Of a stretch of 64,000 bases of DNA, positions 24,956 through 33,461 are shown piece after piece (within the stretch, counting starts at the first letter, position 1; every line of letters begins with the position of its first letter). The translations under genes and the position numbers were made by a program. The notes under the pieces were generated by a model. That model saw only the letters and a list, made by a program, of their open reading frames with translations. It was not told the DNA's origin and did not search any database. The DNA is from Methylomonas methanica MC09 (GTDB taxonomy: Bacteria > Pseudomonadota > Gammaproteobacteria > Methylococcales > Methylomonadaceae), in the NCBI RefSeq assembly GCF_000214665.1, contig NC_015572.1:992001-1056000 (forward strand), read 5' to 3'.

Positions 24956-26695
24956 ATGAACGACATAATTATCGGCATCGACCTGGGCACCACTAACTCC
25001 GAAGTGGCCATTGTGGACAACGGCAAAGTCCAGGTAATTACAGACGCCGGCAAAAAGATCTTGCCGTCCTTTGTCGGCATCGACGATAACGGCGACATAC
25101 TGGTGGGCGAAACCGCCCGCAACCAATATTTGATCTATCCCGAACGCACTGTCAAATCCATTAAACGCCTGATGGGCCAGGATGCGCAGGTGGTGATGGC
25201 GGACAAGCATTACACGCCGCAGGAAATTTCCGCCATCATACTCAAACGCCTGAAAGCCATCGCCGAGCAGCACGTCGGCCAAGCGATCAGCAAAGCCGTG
25301 ATTACCGTGCCGGCTTATTTCTCCGACGCCCAGCGCCAAGCTACGCATGAGGCCGGGCAAATTGCCGGCCTGGAAGTGGTGCGCATGATCAACGAGCCGA
25401 CTGCGGCGGCACTGGTATACGGGGCCGGTCAAAGCGAAACCAAGCGCATGCTGGTGTACGACTTGGGCGGCGGCACCTTTGACGTTTCGGTAGTGAATGT
25501 GCAGGCCGGCGTGGTGGAAGTGTTGTCCAGCCACGGCGACAATCACTTGGGCGGCGACGATTTCGATCAGCAAATCATCAATTACATTCAAGAGCATATT
25601 CAGGCACAACACGGTATCGACATCAGCGGCAACAGCAAAGCCATGGCTCGTGTCGCCCGTGCGGCGGAAAATGCCAAGCTGGTGCTGTCCGATGAACCTT
25701 TTGCGCAAATTCAGGAAGAATATCTGCTGGAGCAGGACGGCACGCCCATCCATCTGACGCTGGAATTGTCGCGTTCGCTGTATGAAGAGATGATAGAGGA
25801 TTACATCAACGCCACTATGGATGCCGTGCATATTGCCCTGAAAGGCGCCAAACTGATCGCCTCGGACGTCGATGAAATCATTCTGGTGGGCGGTTCCACC
25901 CGCACGCCGTGTGTGCGCGAACGGCTGTTGGATGAATTCGGTTTCGAACCGCACAGCGAAGTCGACCCCGATTTGTGCGTTGCCATGGGTGCGGCCATGC
26001 AGGCGGCCATGATTAACGGTCAGGACGTGGAAACCGTTTTGGTCGACGTCACGCCTTACACCTACGGCACCAGTGCCTTGGGCTATCTGGACGGCGAGAG
26101 CTACCCGTTTCAGTTCATCCCGATTATTCATAAAAACAGCGTCTTACCGGCCCGAAAATCCGACGCCTTCATGACCTTTCAAGACGGACAAAAAACGGTA
26201 CAAGTGCAGATTTACCAAGGCGAGGATCCGGATGCGTTGAACAATATCGAAATCGGCGAATTTATGGTGGAAGACCTGCAGGATGTGCCGGCCGGCAACA
26301 TTATCACGCTGACGCTGGATCTGGATTTGAACGGCATGCTGCATGTGTCGGCGCGGGAAAAGGCTACCGGCCTGGAAAAGTCGATTACCATCAATAACGC
26401 GATTTCCCGTTTTCAAACAGAAGAATTGACTGCGGCGAAGCAGAGAATTGATGGCTTGTTTGGTCAGCCGACTGGCGATGACAGCCCGGTCAAACCTGAG
26501 AGTGCCGTCGTCACCGAGGCCCGGAAACTGATCAAAAAGGCCGAATCGCTGTTCGAAACGGTTTCTGCCGAGGACAAGGAAGATATGGTGGATATGATAG
26601 AAACCATCACCGATTTGCTAGAACAGGGCGACGAAAATGCGCTGTCAGAGCCGGTCGCCAGTTTGGGCGACATTATTTATTACCTGGAATCCTGA
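24956..26695 (+). CDS. Hsp70-family chaperone (DnaK/HscC-like paralogue)
   Basis: This 579-residue protein has an actin-like ATPase domain (about 1-370): phosphate-1 IIGIDLGTTNSEVAIV, phosphate-2 VYDLGGGTFDVSVV, adenosine ILVGGSTRTPCVRERLL, and NEPTAAALVYGAG. A substrate-binding beta-domain (about 385-490) contains DVTPYTYGT, and a shortened helical lid ends LGDIIYYLES. Canonical DnaK is ~640 residues, so the lid and tail are cut back, as in HscC-type paralogues. It is encoded with its own J-like and GrpE-like partners rather than in a heat-shock operon. No heat-shock-type promoter was recognised. Confidence 0.93.
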   Translation: MNDIIIGIDLGTTNSEVAIVDNGKVQVITDAGKKILPSFVGIDDNGDILVGETARNQYLIYPERTVKSIKRLMGQDAQVVMADKHYTPQEISAIILKRLKAIAEQHVGQAISKAVITVPAYFSDAQRQATHEAGQIAGLEVVRMINEPTAAALVYGAGQSETKRMLVYDLGGGTFDVSVVNVQAGVVEVLSSHGDNHLGGDDFDQQIINYIQEHIQAQHGIDISGNSKAMARVARAAENAKLVLSDEPFAQIQEEYLLEQDGTPIHLTLELSRSLYEEMIEDYINATMDAVHIALKGAKLIASDVDEIILVGGSTRTPCVRERLLDEFGFEPHSEVDPDLCVAMGAAMQAAMINGQDVETVLVDVTPYTYGTSALGYLDGESYPFQFIPIIHKNSVLPARKSDAFMTFQDGQKTVQVQIYQGEDPDALNNIEIGEFMVEDLQDVPAGNIITLTLDLDLNGMLHVSAREKATGLEKSITINNAISRFQTEELTAAKQRIDGLFGQPTGDDSPVKPESAVVTEARKLIKKAESLFETVSAEDKEDMVDMIETITDLLEQGDENALSEPVASLGDIIYYLES

Positions 26696-27120
26696 TGCAG
26701 CGTTGCCCGTGTTGCAATGCACGGCTCAAGTCCGATCCGCAGTGTCCGCGTTGCGGCGCGGATTTAGCTGGGGCCTTGCACTGCGAACAACTGGCGCAAA
26801 CCTGGATGAGCGTAGCGCTACAAACCTTAAACGCCGGCCAAGCCGATATCGCCGTCGCGGCGCTACAACGTTCCTTGAGTTTCAAGCAAACCCCGGCCGC
26901 CCGGTTGTTTCGGGATTTTTTGATTCAGCAGCAATACCGGTTGCTCTACGACTCTATAGGTCAAAAGCAATGGCCGGCCGCCAGACAAGCCATTGCCCGC
27001 TTGCAGCGCTTGATGGGGGATAATGAGGCTTTGCAGCGTTTTGTTGCTTTGGTAGGGCATTTGGCGGCTGACTGTGATGATCCGCCGAGTTCTAACCATG
27101 AACCCTTGCCTAACGAGTAG
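26695..27120 (+). CDS. Small zinc-ribbon / helical-repeat protein, last gene of Hsp70 operon
   Basis: This 141-residue protein starts with a four-cysteine zinc ribbon (RCPCCNARLKSDPQCPRCGAD, two CxxC knuckles). A helical region (about 35-120, ALQTLNAGQADIAVAALQRS) looks like one or two TPR-type hairpins, and the tail is acidic. Its ATG shares one base with the Hsp70 stop (TGATG), which implies coupling. I do not recognise the family. A zinc-ribbon adaptor presenting clients to the Hsp70 is a reasonable guess. Confidence 0.7.
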   Translation: MQRCPCCNARLKSDPQCPRCGADLAGALHCEQLAQTWMSVALQTLNAGQADIAVAALQRSLSFKQTPAARLFRDFLIQQQYRLLYDSIGQKQWPAARQAIARLQRLMGDNEALQRFVALVGHLAADCDDPPSSNHEPLPNE

Positions 27121-27210
27121 AGTGGGTAAAGCTTCTAGGGAACGGAGGGCTTGCCGGGAGCGGCACACTGCTTACCTCTTCATCGGCCTGGCGGTCGGTG
27201 CAGCCGATTG

Positions 27211-27237
27211 TGCCCGCCTTTACTTTCAGGGCGGGCA
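27211..27237 (+). other. Hairpin downstream of the Hsp70 operon
   Basis: An 8-bp perfect stem TGCCCGCC / GGCGGGCA with an 11-nt loop lies about 90 bp after the last Hsp70-operon stop. No T-run follows, so it is a poor intrinsic terminator. The rest of 27121-27389 shows nothing else beyond a possible promoter region for the next gene. Confidence 0.35.
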
Positions 27238-27389
27238 AATGGTTTGGTTATGATCATTGCGTTAGTCAGGGGCGTATGTTGCGGTCGAAGTAACATTAAG
27301 TACCGTGGCGATATTGAGTGTATCGGCTCATTACTTTCCCTTCTTTCCGGCACTATGCTAACGTGTTCCGTTTAATGTCAGGATCAATT

Positions 27390-28337
27390 ATGAAGTTACC
27401 CGTGCCCTTGTGCTTTGCCATGTCGTTTGCCCTATTCAGTGGCGGAGCGTTATTTCAACCCGTGTTTGCCGTAGCCACGCCGGCGGCGCAGGATACCTTA
27501 CGTCTGCATACCGGTATGCCGCAAAAACCCAGCGATGCGCTATTTTCCTATACGCTGGAATGGCGCTTGGACGATAGCGAGTTATATCGGGTGACCGGCA
27601 TGAGTTTCTTGAATGCCAAAAAAGTGGAAGCCGATACGCCGCCCGGACGCATCACCAAGAAGCTGGTGACGGCGGTCAAAGACGGCATGATTCAGCTGGA
27701 CCCGCACTGGCGCGGCGTCACCGTCACGCAACCGAACGATAAGCCCGAGCTGGTGATCAGCAATAAAGCCGGTTATTCGTTGACCTCGGCTATTTTCAGG
27801 GATTACAGCAATCAGGCGTTGGGCTTTGATCTGCAAGGGAAAAGCTTCAACGCCGCCGGCGTGCAAGTAGCCATCGATATGGTTTATGCCGCCGACGTGG
27901 ACTACCTGGATGGCTTTAGCTCAAAAAAAACATTGACCGCTTCACAAGGCAACATCGAAATCGCTATCGACGAACAAGCCCCGGTTCAAATCAAAACCGA
28001 CGGTAAATCCACCGGCGAGTTGGAGGCCGAAATCGCCCGCCAGCTGATGCAAGCCCAATTAGTCGAAACGTCGTTGGTGCCGCACATCATCAATAAAGAC
28101 AAACGTAATAACAAACCCTTCGACGGCAGCGAAGTGCAATTGGCTAATTTGGCGGCCAAGTCGATTCGCATAGAGGTGAGCGATCCCAGTCTGGGCGTGT
28201 TGCTCAAATTCAAATTCAAGGACGAAAATCATAGCGTTAAAGTGGCCGAGCCGCGCTTCATGATGGCGGTGTTGGCAGGCTTCAGCGTTATTGCCGTGGC
28301 TTTTTTCTGGTATAGAAACAAGAAAAAACCGCTCTGA
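27390..28337 (+). CDS. Exported protein with C-terminal membrane anchor, unknown function
   Basis: The ATG at 27390 has AGGA 8 bases upstream and gives a signal peptide (MKLPVPLCFAMSFALFSGGA). Upstream in-frame starts lack this. The mature part (about 30-285) looks like beta-rich periplasmic domains. A single transmembrane helix near the end (about 287-306, MAVLAGFSVIAVAFFWY) is followed by RNKKKPL, giving a bitopic protein with most mass in the periplasm. No family is recognised and no partner gene is adjacent; the next gene converges. Confidence 0.7.
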   Translation: MKLPVPLCFAMSFALFSGGALFQPVFAVATPAAQDTLRLHTGMPQKPSDALFSYTLEWRLDDSELYRVTGMSFLNAKKVEADTPPGRITKKLVTAVKDGMIQLDPHWRGVTVTQPNDKPELVISNKAGYSLTSAIFRDYSNQALGFDLQGKSFNAAGVQVAIDMVYAADVDYLDGFSSKKTLTASQGNIEIAIDEQAPVQIKTDGKSTGELEAEIARQLMQAQLVETSLVPHIINKDKRNNKPFDGSEVQLANLAAKSIRIEVSDPSLGVLLKFKFKDENHSVKVAEPRFMMAVLAGFSVIAVAFFWYRNKKKPL

Positions 28338-28343
28338 GAACCG

Positions 28344-29519
28344 TCAGGTCGGGCCGGATTTTAACTTGTCCGGCTCCGACTCCTGAAGGCCTTGCTTAAA
28401 AGGCAGATAAGCGGCGGCTGCTTGCCGATATTGGTCTACGCCGACTTGCTCGCGTTTGACGAAGTCGGCGACGGCTTCGGCAAAGCCGGGGTGTTTCATC
28501 CAATGCGCGGAATAGGTGGTAATCGGTTCGAAGCCCCGGGAAATCTTGTGTTCGCCCTGGGCGCCGGAGTCGAAACGGCGCAGGCCGTGTTCTATGCAGT
28601 AATCCAGGCCCTGGTAATAGCAGGCCTCAAAATGCAGGGCGTTATATTCTTCGTAACAGCCCCAATAGCGGCCGTATAAACAGTCCGTGCCGACAAAGCT
28701 TAGGGCCGCTCCCACGTAAGTCTGGTCTTTCACCGCTAAAATCAACAGGCATTGCTCGGGCATGGCGGCGCCTAGCTGTTGAAAAAAAGCCGGGGTCAAA
28801 TAAGGCTGGCTATGCCGTTTTAGGTAGGTTAGCGAATAAAACCGGTAAAAGGCCTGCCATTGCGGCTCGCTGATCTCCCGGCCGGGAATGCGCAGCATCT
28901 TTATGCCTTGTTCCGTAACCCGGCGGCGCTCCCGCTTGATCATTTTGCGCTTGCCGGCGCTCAGGGTTTGCAGATAATCGGCAAAATCGCTATAGCCGCG
29001 GTTGAACCACTGAAACTGCACGCCGCTGCGCACGCTGAGTCCCAGGGCTTCGAGATGTGCTAATTGCGCCGGATCCGGGAACATGCAATGCCAGGATGAT
29101 ATGGCTTTTTCCGCCGCGGCTTGTCGAATAAAATCCAACAGCAATCTCATTACCTCGGTCGTATCGGCGCCCGGCTTCAGCAGCAGGCGCGGACCCTGAC
29201 AGGGTGTAAAGGGCACAGCAGTCAGCCATTTGGGATAATAATCCAGGCCGTGCTGCCGATAGGCGTCCGCCCAGGCTTGATCGAACACATATTCGCCCCA
29301 GGAGTGCTGTTTTTCATACAGCGGCAAAATCGCCAACAACTCGCTTTGCGCTTCGACCAGTAAATGCCGCGCCTGCCAGCCGGTTTTCGCGCAAACCGAG
29401 CCGCTGTGCTCCAGCGCCGCCAAAAATTCGTGACGCAGAAACGGATAATCGATACCCGCCAAGCGGTTCCAGTTTTCGGCATCAATCTGGGTTAGACTAT
29501 GGATTTGTTTTACTTCCAT
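28344..29519 (-). CDS. FemAB-like GNAT-superfamily acyltransferase (DUF482)
   Basis: This 391-residue protein has the FemAB_like/DUF482 architecture of paired GNAT folds, including KRKMIKRERRRVTEQGIKML and the C-terminal GQGLDYCIEHGLRRFDSGAQ-like segment (YYQGLDYCIEHGLRRFDSG). Proteins of this family are often annotated as peptidoglycan-biosynthesis or aminoacyl/acyl-transfer enzymes, but the natural substrate is not established. It is cytoplasmic, with no signal peptide. It converges with the preceding gene (6 bp apart) and is divergent from the DUF938 gene. Confidence 0.85.
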   Translation of the reverse strand: MEVKQIHSLTQIDAENWNRLAGIDYPFLRHEFLAALEHSGSVCAKTGWQARHLLVEAQSELLAILPLYEKQHSWGEYVFDQAWADAYRQHGLDYYPKWLTAVPFTPCQGPRLLLKPGADTTEVMRLLLDFIRQAAAEKAISSWHCMFPDPAQLAHLEALGLSVRSGVQFQWFNRGYSDFADYLQTLSAGKRKMIKRERRRVTEQGIKMLRIPGREISEPQWQAFYRFYSLTYLKRHSQPYLTPAFFQQLGAAMPEQCLLILAVKDQTYVGAALSFVGTDCLYGRYWGCYEEYNALHFEACYYQGLDYCIEHGLRRFDSGAQGEHKISRGFEPITTYSAHWMKHPGFAEAVADFVKREQVGVDQYRQAAAAYLPFKQGLQESEPDKLKSGPT

Positions 29520-29569
29520 GCGTTAAAACAGTACCGTCAAATCAGCAAGATAACATTAATTCAGAGCCC

Positions 29570-30199
29570 ATGACGACTCAAAAGCCTTTTTCTCAAGCCT
29601 GCGAAAACAATAAGCAACCGATTTTAGACATGCTCAAACAAGTATTTACCCAGCCCGCCACGGTTTGGGAAATCGGCAGCGGTACCGGACAGCACGCCTG
29701 TTATTTTGCCCAGCAATTACCGCACCTGATTTGGCAGCCCACCGATAGGCTGGAACAAATTGCCGGTATTCGCCTGTGGCAGCAGGAAGCCAAACTGACC
29801 AATCTGCAGGCGCCGTTGCAACTGGATGTGGCCGATAGCGTCTGGCCTTGCACCAGCATAGAGGCTTTATTTACGGCCAATACCTTGCACATTATGAGTT
29901 GGGTCGAGGTAAAACTGTTGTTTACGCGCCTGACGGATTATTTATCCGAGCAGGCCAGCGTGTGTATTTACGGACCTTTTAATTACCAAGGCAGTTATAC
30001 CAGCGAAAGTAACGAACATTTCGATCAATGGCTGCGCCAGCAAGATCCGCGCAGCGGTATCAAGCACTTTGAGGATGTGGTCGGCTTGGCTGAAGCCATT
30101 GGTTTGGAATTACAGGCCGATCACGACATGCCGGCCAATAATCGCCTGTTGGTGTTCAAGCGCAAGGCAATTCGCCGCGTAGAGCGCAGGGCTGTCTGA
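29570..30199 (+). CDS. DUF938 family SAM-dependent methyltransferase-like protein
   Basis: This 209-residue protein begins with the family hallmark FSQACENNKQPILDML. The class I methyltransferase glycine loop follows (VWEIGSGTGQHACYFAQQLP), and LFTANTLHIMSWVEV is the post-II acidic/loop region. Length is normal for DUF938. It has no signal peptide. The substrate is unknown; homologues occur as single genes in many proteobacteria. Confidence 0.88.
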   Translation: MTTQKPFSQACENNKQPILDMLKQVFTQPATVWEIGSGTGQHACYFAQQLPHLIWQPTDRLEQIAGIRLWQQEAKLTNLQAPLQLDVADSVWPCTSIEALFTANTLHIMSWVEVKLLFTRLTDYLSEQASVCIYGPFNYQGSYTSESNEHFDQWLRQQDPRSGIKHFEDVVGLAEAIGLELQADHDMPANNRLLVFKRKAIRRVERRAV

Positions 30200-30377
30200 A
30201 TGTCGGCTTTATGACAATGGACCTCGCTCGAATGGGGCGGATGTATTTTGTGCGACGAATCAGCCTGGCCAGACACAAGCCGCGTGGCCGGGCATAAACG
30301 ACGCGCGAGGGGGAGGGCAGCGAGTTGGCCTTAATATTGAATACTTAATCGCACAGCTTGCAAACGAGAGAGTCGAT

Positions 30378-30839
30378 ATGCCGCCGGAACCGATCAACAG
30401 TCAAAGCTTCAAGTACTTTCAGGATTACCTGGATCAGCACAAAAGCCGGATGAAAACCGATTATCAACAACGGCTGGCCCAGGACCTTTCCAAGCAGCAA
30501 TGGGACGGATGTTTTCAGCGCAATGTGCTGGCGGTGTTGGCGGACACCTATACCCAGTCGCTAGCTTTTTTACGCAGCCTGCCGTTTCAAACCGGCGGCA
30601 TGGCTGTCGAACAGGGTATGTCGGTGCTTACCCGGCAGTTGCTGCCGATATTCGACGGATTTGTGGATGAGTTTCTGCTGTTTGCGGTGGACAAACACCG
30701 TACTTCCTGCGCCTTGTCCAACTTTCCGGACGAGCACAAGCCCAGCCACGATTACGTCAACCAAGTCAAACGCGAGATCGCCGCGCTCTGGCGGGATTTT
30801 GCCTTGAATGCCAACGGCTTTTTTCTGGAATGCCCATGA
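30378..30839 (+). CDS. Conserved helical protein of unknown function
   Basis: This 153-residue soluble protein is mostly helical (KYFQDYLDQHKSRMKTDYQQ; QKWDGCF-like QQWDGCFQRNVLAVLADTYT). It has no signal, membrane or metal motif that I recognise. Its stop overlaps the GST start (ATGA at 30836-30839), so the two are coupled and probably work together. The 178-bp upstream gap carries no repeat or strong promoter that I can point to. Confidence 0.65.
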   Translation: MPPEPINSQSFKYFQDYLDQHKSRMKTDYQQRLAQDLSKQQWDGCFQRNVLAVLADTYTQSLAFLRSLPFQTGGMAVEQGMSVLTRQLLPIFDGFVDEFLLFAVDKHRTSCALSNFPDEHKPSHDYVNQVKREIAALWRDFALNANGFFLECP

Positions 30840-31456
30840 AACTCTATATGACTCCGGGTTCCTGTTCGACCGGAATTCACATCCTGTTGGAAGAGCTGGA
30901 CCTGGTATTCGAAGCGCATCTGGTGAATTTGCTGGCCGGCGACCAGCATAAGCCGGACTATCTGGCATTCAATCCCAAAGCCACTATTCCGACTCTGGTA
31001 CGAAACGATGGCAGTGCATTGACCGAATTTGCCGCCATTGCCTATTGGCTGGCGCGCAGCTACCCAAAGGCCCAATTGCTGCCCGGCGATGCCGAGGGCG
31101 ACAGCCGGGCTATCGAATTTATCGACTACGCGGTCGGCACAGTGCACGGCCAAGGCTTTGCCCGATTATTCACCACCGATAAGTTCAGTCCCAATCCCGA
31201 TGACTTCGAGACAGTCAGAACCCAAGGTTTAGAGATTGTGCGGCAGGGTTTTGATATCGTAAACAGCCAGCTGCCGGCTCAGGGCTATGCTGTGGGTGCT
31301 TTCAGCATAGCCGATGCCGCCTTGTTTTATGTGGAGTTCTGGGCGGATAAATCCAATATCGCTCTGCCGGACAATTGTCTGGCGCATTATCGTTTGATGT
31401 GTTCGCGGCCGGCGGTCAAACGAGTATTGATGGAAGAAGGTTATCGCTTGCCTTAG
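30836..31456 (+). CDS. Glutathione S-transferase family protein
   Basis: This 206-residue protein starts at the ATG inside the previous stop. The thioredoxin-fold N-domain has KLYMTPGSCSTGIHILLEEL and the cis-proline segment NPKATIPTLV, with TEFAAIAYWLAR as the glutathione-binding turn. The all-helical C-domain runs from about 85 to 206. GSTs conjugate glutathione to electrophiles or act in thiol redox chemistry; substrate is unknown. The motif SCST resembles beta-class enzymes with a catalytic cysteine. Confidence 0.9.
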   Translation: MKLYMTPGSCSTGIHILLEELDLVFEAHLVNLLAGDQHKPDYLAFNPKATIPTLVRNDGSALTEFAAIAYWLARSYPKAQLLPGDAEGDSRAIEFIDYAVGTVHGQGFARLFTTDKFSPNPDDFETVRTQGLEIVRQGFDIVNSQLPAQGYAVGAFSIADAALFYVEFWADKSNIALPDNCLAHYRLMCSRPAVKRVLMEEGYRLP

Positions 31457-31485
31457 AATCAGAAAATATAACCAAGGGTTTCAAC

Positions 31486-31881
31486 ATGACTTTAATCGAT
31501 CCTGCCGCCTTCAGGCGCGTGGGTAATCCGGCCATCGATCACGACCACGAGAGCTTCGTGACGCTGCTCAATCGGCTGGATGCCGCCAGCAATACCGAGT
31601 TTCCCGGCTTATTCCAACTGTTGTTCGAACATACCGAGCAACACTTTGCCATGGAAGATCAATTGATGCGGGACAGCCGTTTTCCGGCTGAAGCCGAACA
31701 TACCGGCGAACATCAGCGGGTCCTGGGCGAATTCAAGCAGTTTAAAAGCCGTGTCGACAAAGGCATGCTGGTCTTCGGGCGTTCCTTTGTCCGGGAGCGC
31801 TTGCCGCAGTGGTTTCAGCTGCATGTCTCCACCATGGATAGCGCGCTTGCCGCGTATATCAATGCAAACGGCAAGCCGTAA
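31486..31881 (+). CDS. Bacteriohemerythrin
   Basis: This 131-residue protein starts at the ATG with AAGG ahead of it; upstream in-frame starts lie within the GST gene. The diiron, O2-binding four-helix-bundle motif is complete: H in DHDHESF, HxxxE in EHTEQHFAMEDQLM, HxxxH in HTGEHQRVLGEF, and HxxxxD in QLHVSTMDSA. It may store, buffer or sense oxygen in the cytoplasm. It lies 29 bp after the GST gene and 4 bp before an AlkB-like dioxygenase gene that also uses iron and oxygen. Confidence 0.94.
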   Translation: MTLIDPAAFRRVGNPAIDHDHESFVTLLNRLDAASNTEFPGLFQLLFEHTEQHFAMEDQLMRDSRFPAEAEHTGEHQRVLGEFKQFKSRVDKGMLVFGRSFVRERLPQWFQLHVSTMDSALAAYINANGKP

Positions 31882-31884
31882 GCC

Positions 31885-32472
31885 ATGGTGGCTTGTGACG
31901 AACTGGAGTTGATTGAAGGTTTTTTAGATGCCGAAGATTGCGGCCGGTTTTTAGACTATTTTCTGCATCGGCACGAGTGGCCGGATAACCGCTATGCATT
32001 TGCCGGGCGGCAGTTTGTGTTGCCGCGGCTGCAGACCTGGCATGCCGACGCCGGCATTCGTTACAGCTATAGTAATAATCTGCTGGTGACCCGGCCCTGG
32101 ACGGATACCCTGTCGGCTATTCGCCGAAAGGTGGAGAACCGTTTGGCGTACCGTTTTAATTCGGTATTGGTCAATCATTACCGGAACGGCGACGATTTCG
32201 TCGGTTGGCATGCCGACAACGAACCCGAATTGGGCGAGTCGCCGTTGATTGCCTCATTGAGTCTCGGTGCGGTGCGGCCTTTGGCGTTCCAGCGCAAAAG
32301 CAACATGGAAGCCGGGCAACTATTGTTGCCCAGCGGCAGCCTGCTGTTGATGCGGCCGCCATTTCAAAGCCATTGGCAGCATAGCGTGCCTCGGGACCAG
32401 CGGATCGGTACGGCCCGGATTAATTTAACCTTTCGCAACGTTTGCCGGGCGCTTGCGGCGCCAGTGCAATAA
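31885..32472 (+). CDS. AlkB-like 2-oxoglutarate/Fe(II) dioxygenase
   Basis: This 195-residue protein is closest in pattern to the short ALKBH2/3-like branch. It has the substrate loop LPRLQTWHADAG, NHYRNGDDFVGWHADNEPEL (the HxD metal ligands), and HSVPRDQRIGTARINLTFR with the distal His and the 2-oxoglutarate-binding Arg residues. It would remove alkyl lesions from DNA or RNA by oxidation. The gene starts 4 bp after the hemerythrin stop, so the two are likely co-transcribed. Confidence 0.9.
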   Translation: MVACDELELIEGFLDAEDCGRFLDYFLHRHEWPDNRYAFAGRQFVLPRLQTWHADAGIRYSYSNNLLVTRPWTDTLSAIRRKVENRLAYRFNSVLVNHYRNGDDFVGWHADNEPELGESPLIASLSLGAVRPLAFQRKSNMEAGQLLLPSGSLLLMRPPFQSHWQHSVPRDQRIGTARINLTFRNVCRALAAPVQ

Positions 32473-32630
32473 AAGGCGTGCGCAACAGTTAACGGTTTCC
32501 CCCGCCGAGTTTTTCGGGCTGCGGGATTTTGCCCAGTAATGTTCCAGGCGAAGCTGCTTGCAGGAAAATACTTGCATTATTCGCGGCTCTAACGTTGAAT
32601 TTCCCGCTTTAATAAACAGGTGCTTCGGAT

Positions 32631-33413
32631 ATGTTTTTTATCGCAACCCAAGTCTCCAGCGGCCAAAGCTTCGGCGAAACGTTAGCTCGTTTTGGTTTGA
32701 CGCCGCCCGCCCAAATAAGCGCATTATCCCATGCGCATAATGCGCATCTGCGAATCAACGGCCGTCCCCCAGCGCCCGGCACGCGCACCGTGCAAACAGT
32801 GGAATTGATCGTGCCGATCGATGTGCGTTTATCGGTCGCCGAGTTTAGGCCGGTGATCAATCTGATCGATGGATTGAGGCCGAGACCCGTGGGGGAATCG
32901 GGGCCGCCTACCTTGACTCACGGCGTATCAATTAGAATTACACGCAATTTGGAAGCAGGTGTTGGCTTGAATTGGATTCAGACCGTCAGAAAACTCAATA
33001 ATCCGGACTCGTCCGCACCCCTGGAGTTCGTGGATGTGGGGCATAACGGTTTACCTTTCGACGAACAACCGCCGCCGGGACAGGCTCCACGCCGGGAGAT
33101 GTCCGACGTTCCCTGCGGCCCGGTGGCGCCCGCCGCAGGGCGAGGGGTGGATTTTACGGCAACTACGACGCTCGCCGTTCTGGATAGAGGTCGTATTGTG
33201 CTCGCGGCAGGTAAGACTTGGGGGTTCAGCATCGGAACGGCGCGTACTTTACCCGCCGGCGTGCAAGTGCGACAGCCGCGCGATGCATCGGCTGCCGATT
33301 TCGCGAACCAGTTACGAATACTGCGGGCCGGCATTAATCAATTCAGGCAAGCAACCGGCGGCGGGCTGAACTATCTATTGCCTCCCAGGCCGAATACTAT
33401 TTTGCTACCTTAA
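32631..33413 (+). CDS. Hypothetical protein
   Basis: This 260-residue protein of low-complexity Pro/Gly/Arg-rich character has no signal peptide or membrane segment. The beginning (SSGQSFGETLARFGLTPPAQ) loosely recalls a LysM-type start, but no full motif follows. The remainder (LNWIQTVRKLNNPDSSAPLE) is not recognised. Codon choice matches its neighbours, and no overlapping reading looks better, so it is probably a real gene. The 158 bp upstream show no clear ribosome site. Confidence 0.5.
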   Translation: MFFIATQVSSGQSFGETLARFGLTPPAQISALSHAHNAHLRINGRPPAPGTRTVQTVELIVPIDVRLSVAEFRPVINLIDGLRPRPVGESGPPTLTHGVSIRITRNLEAGVGLNWIQTVRKLNNPDSSAPLEFVDVGHNGLPFDEQPPPGQAPRREMSDVPCGPVAPAAGRGVDFTATTTLAVLDRGRIVLAAGKTWGFSIGTARTLPAGVQVRQPRDASAADFANQLRILRAGINQFRQATGGGLNYLLPPRPNTILLP

Positions 33414-33461
33414 GCTAGGGGCAAGGCTTAACCCATCCCGTGCGCCGTACAGCCGGTTCGA

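Noticed and set aside
24941..26131. 396-codon open frame on the minus strand opposite the Hsp70 gene
   Set aside because: Long antisense frames opposite Hsp70 genes are a known by-product of codon bias. The product has no recognisable domain and the sense strand encodes a complete Hsp70.
27211..27237. Intrinsic terminator for the Hsp70 operon
   Set aside because: A good stem, but no T-tract follows; kept only as a hairpin.
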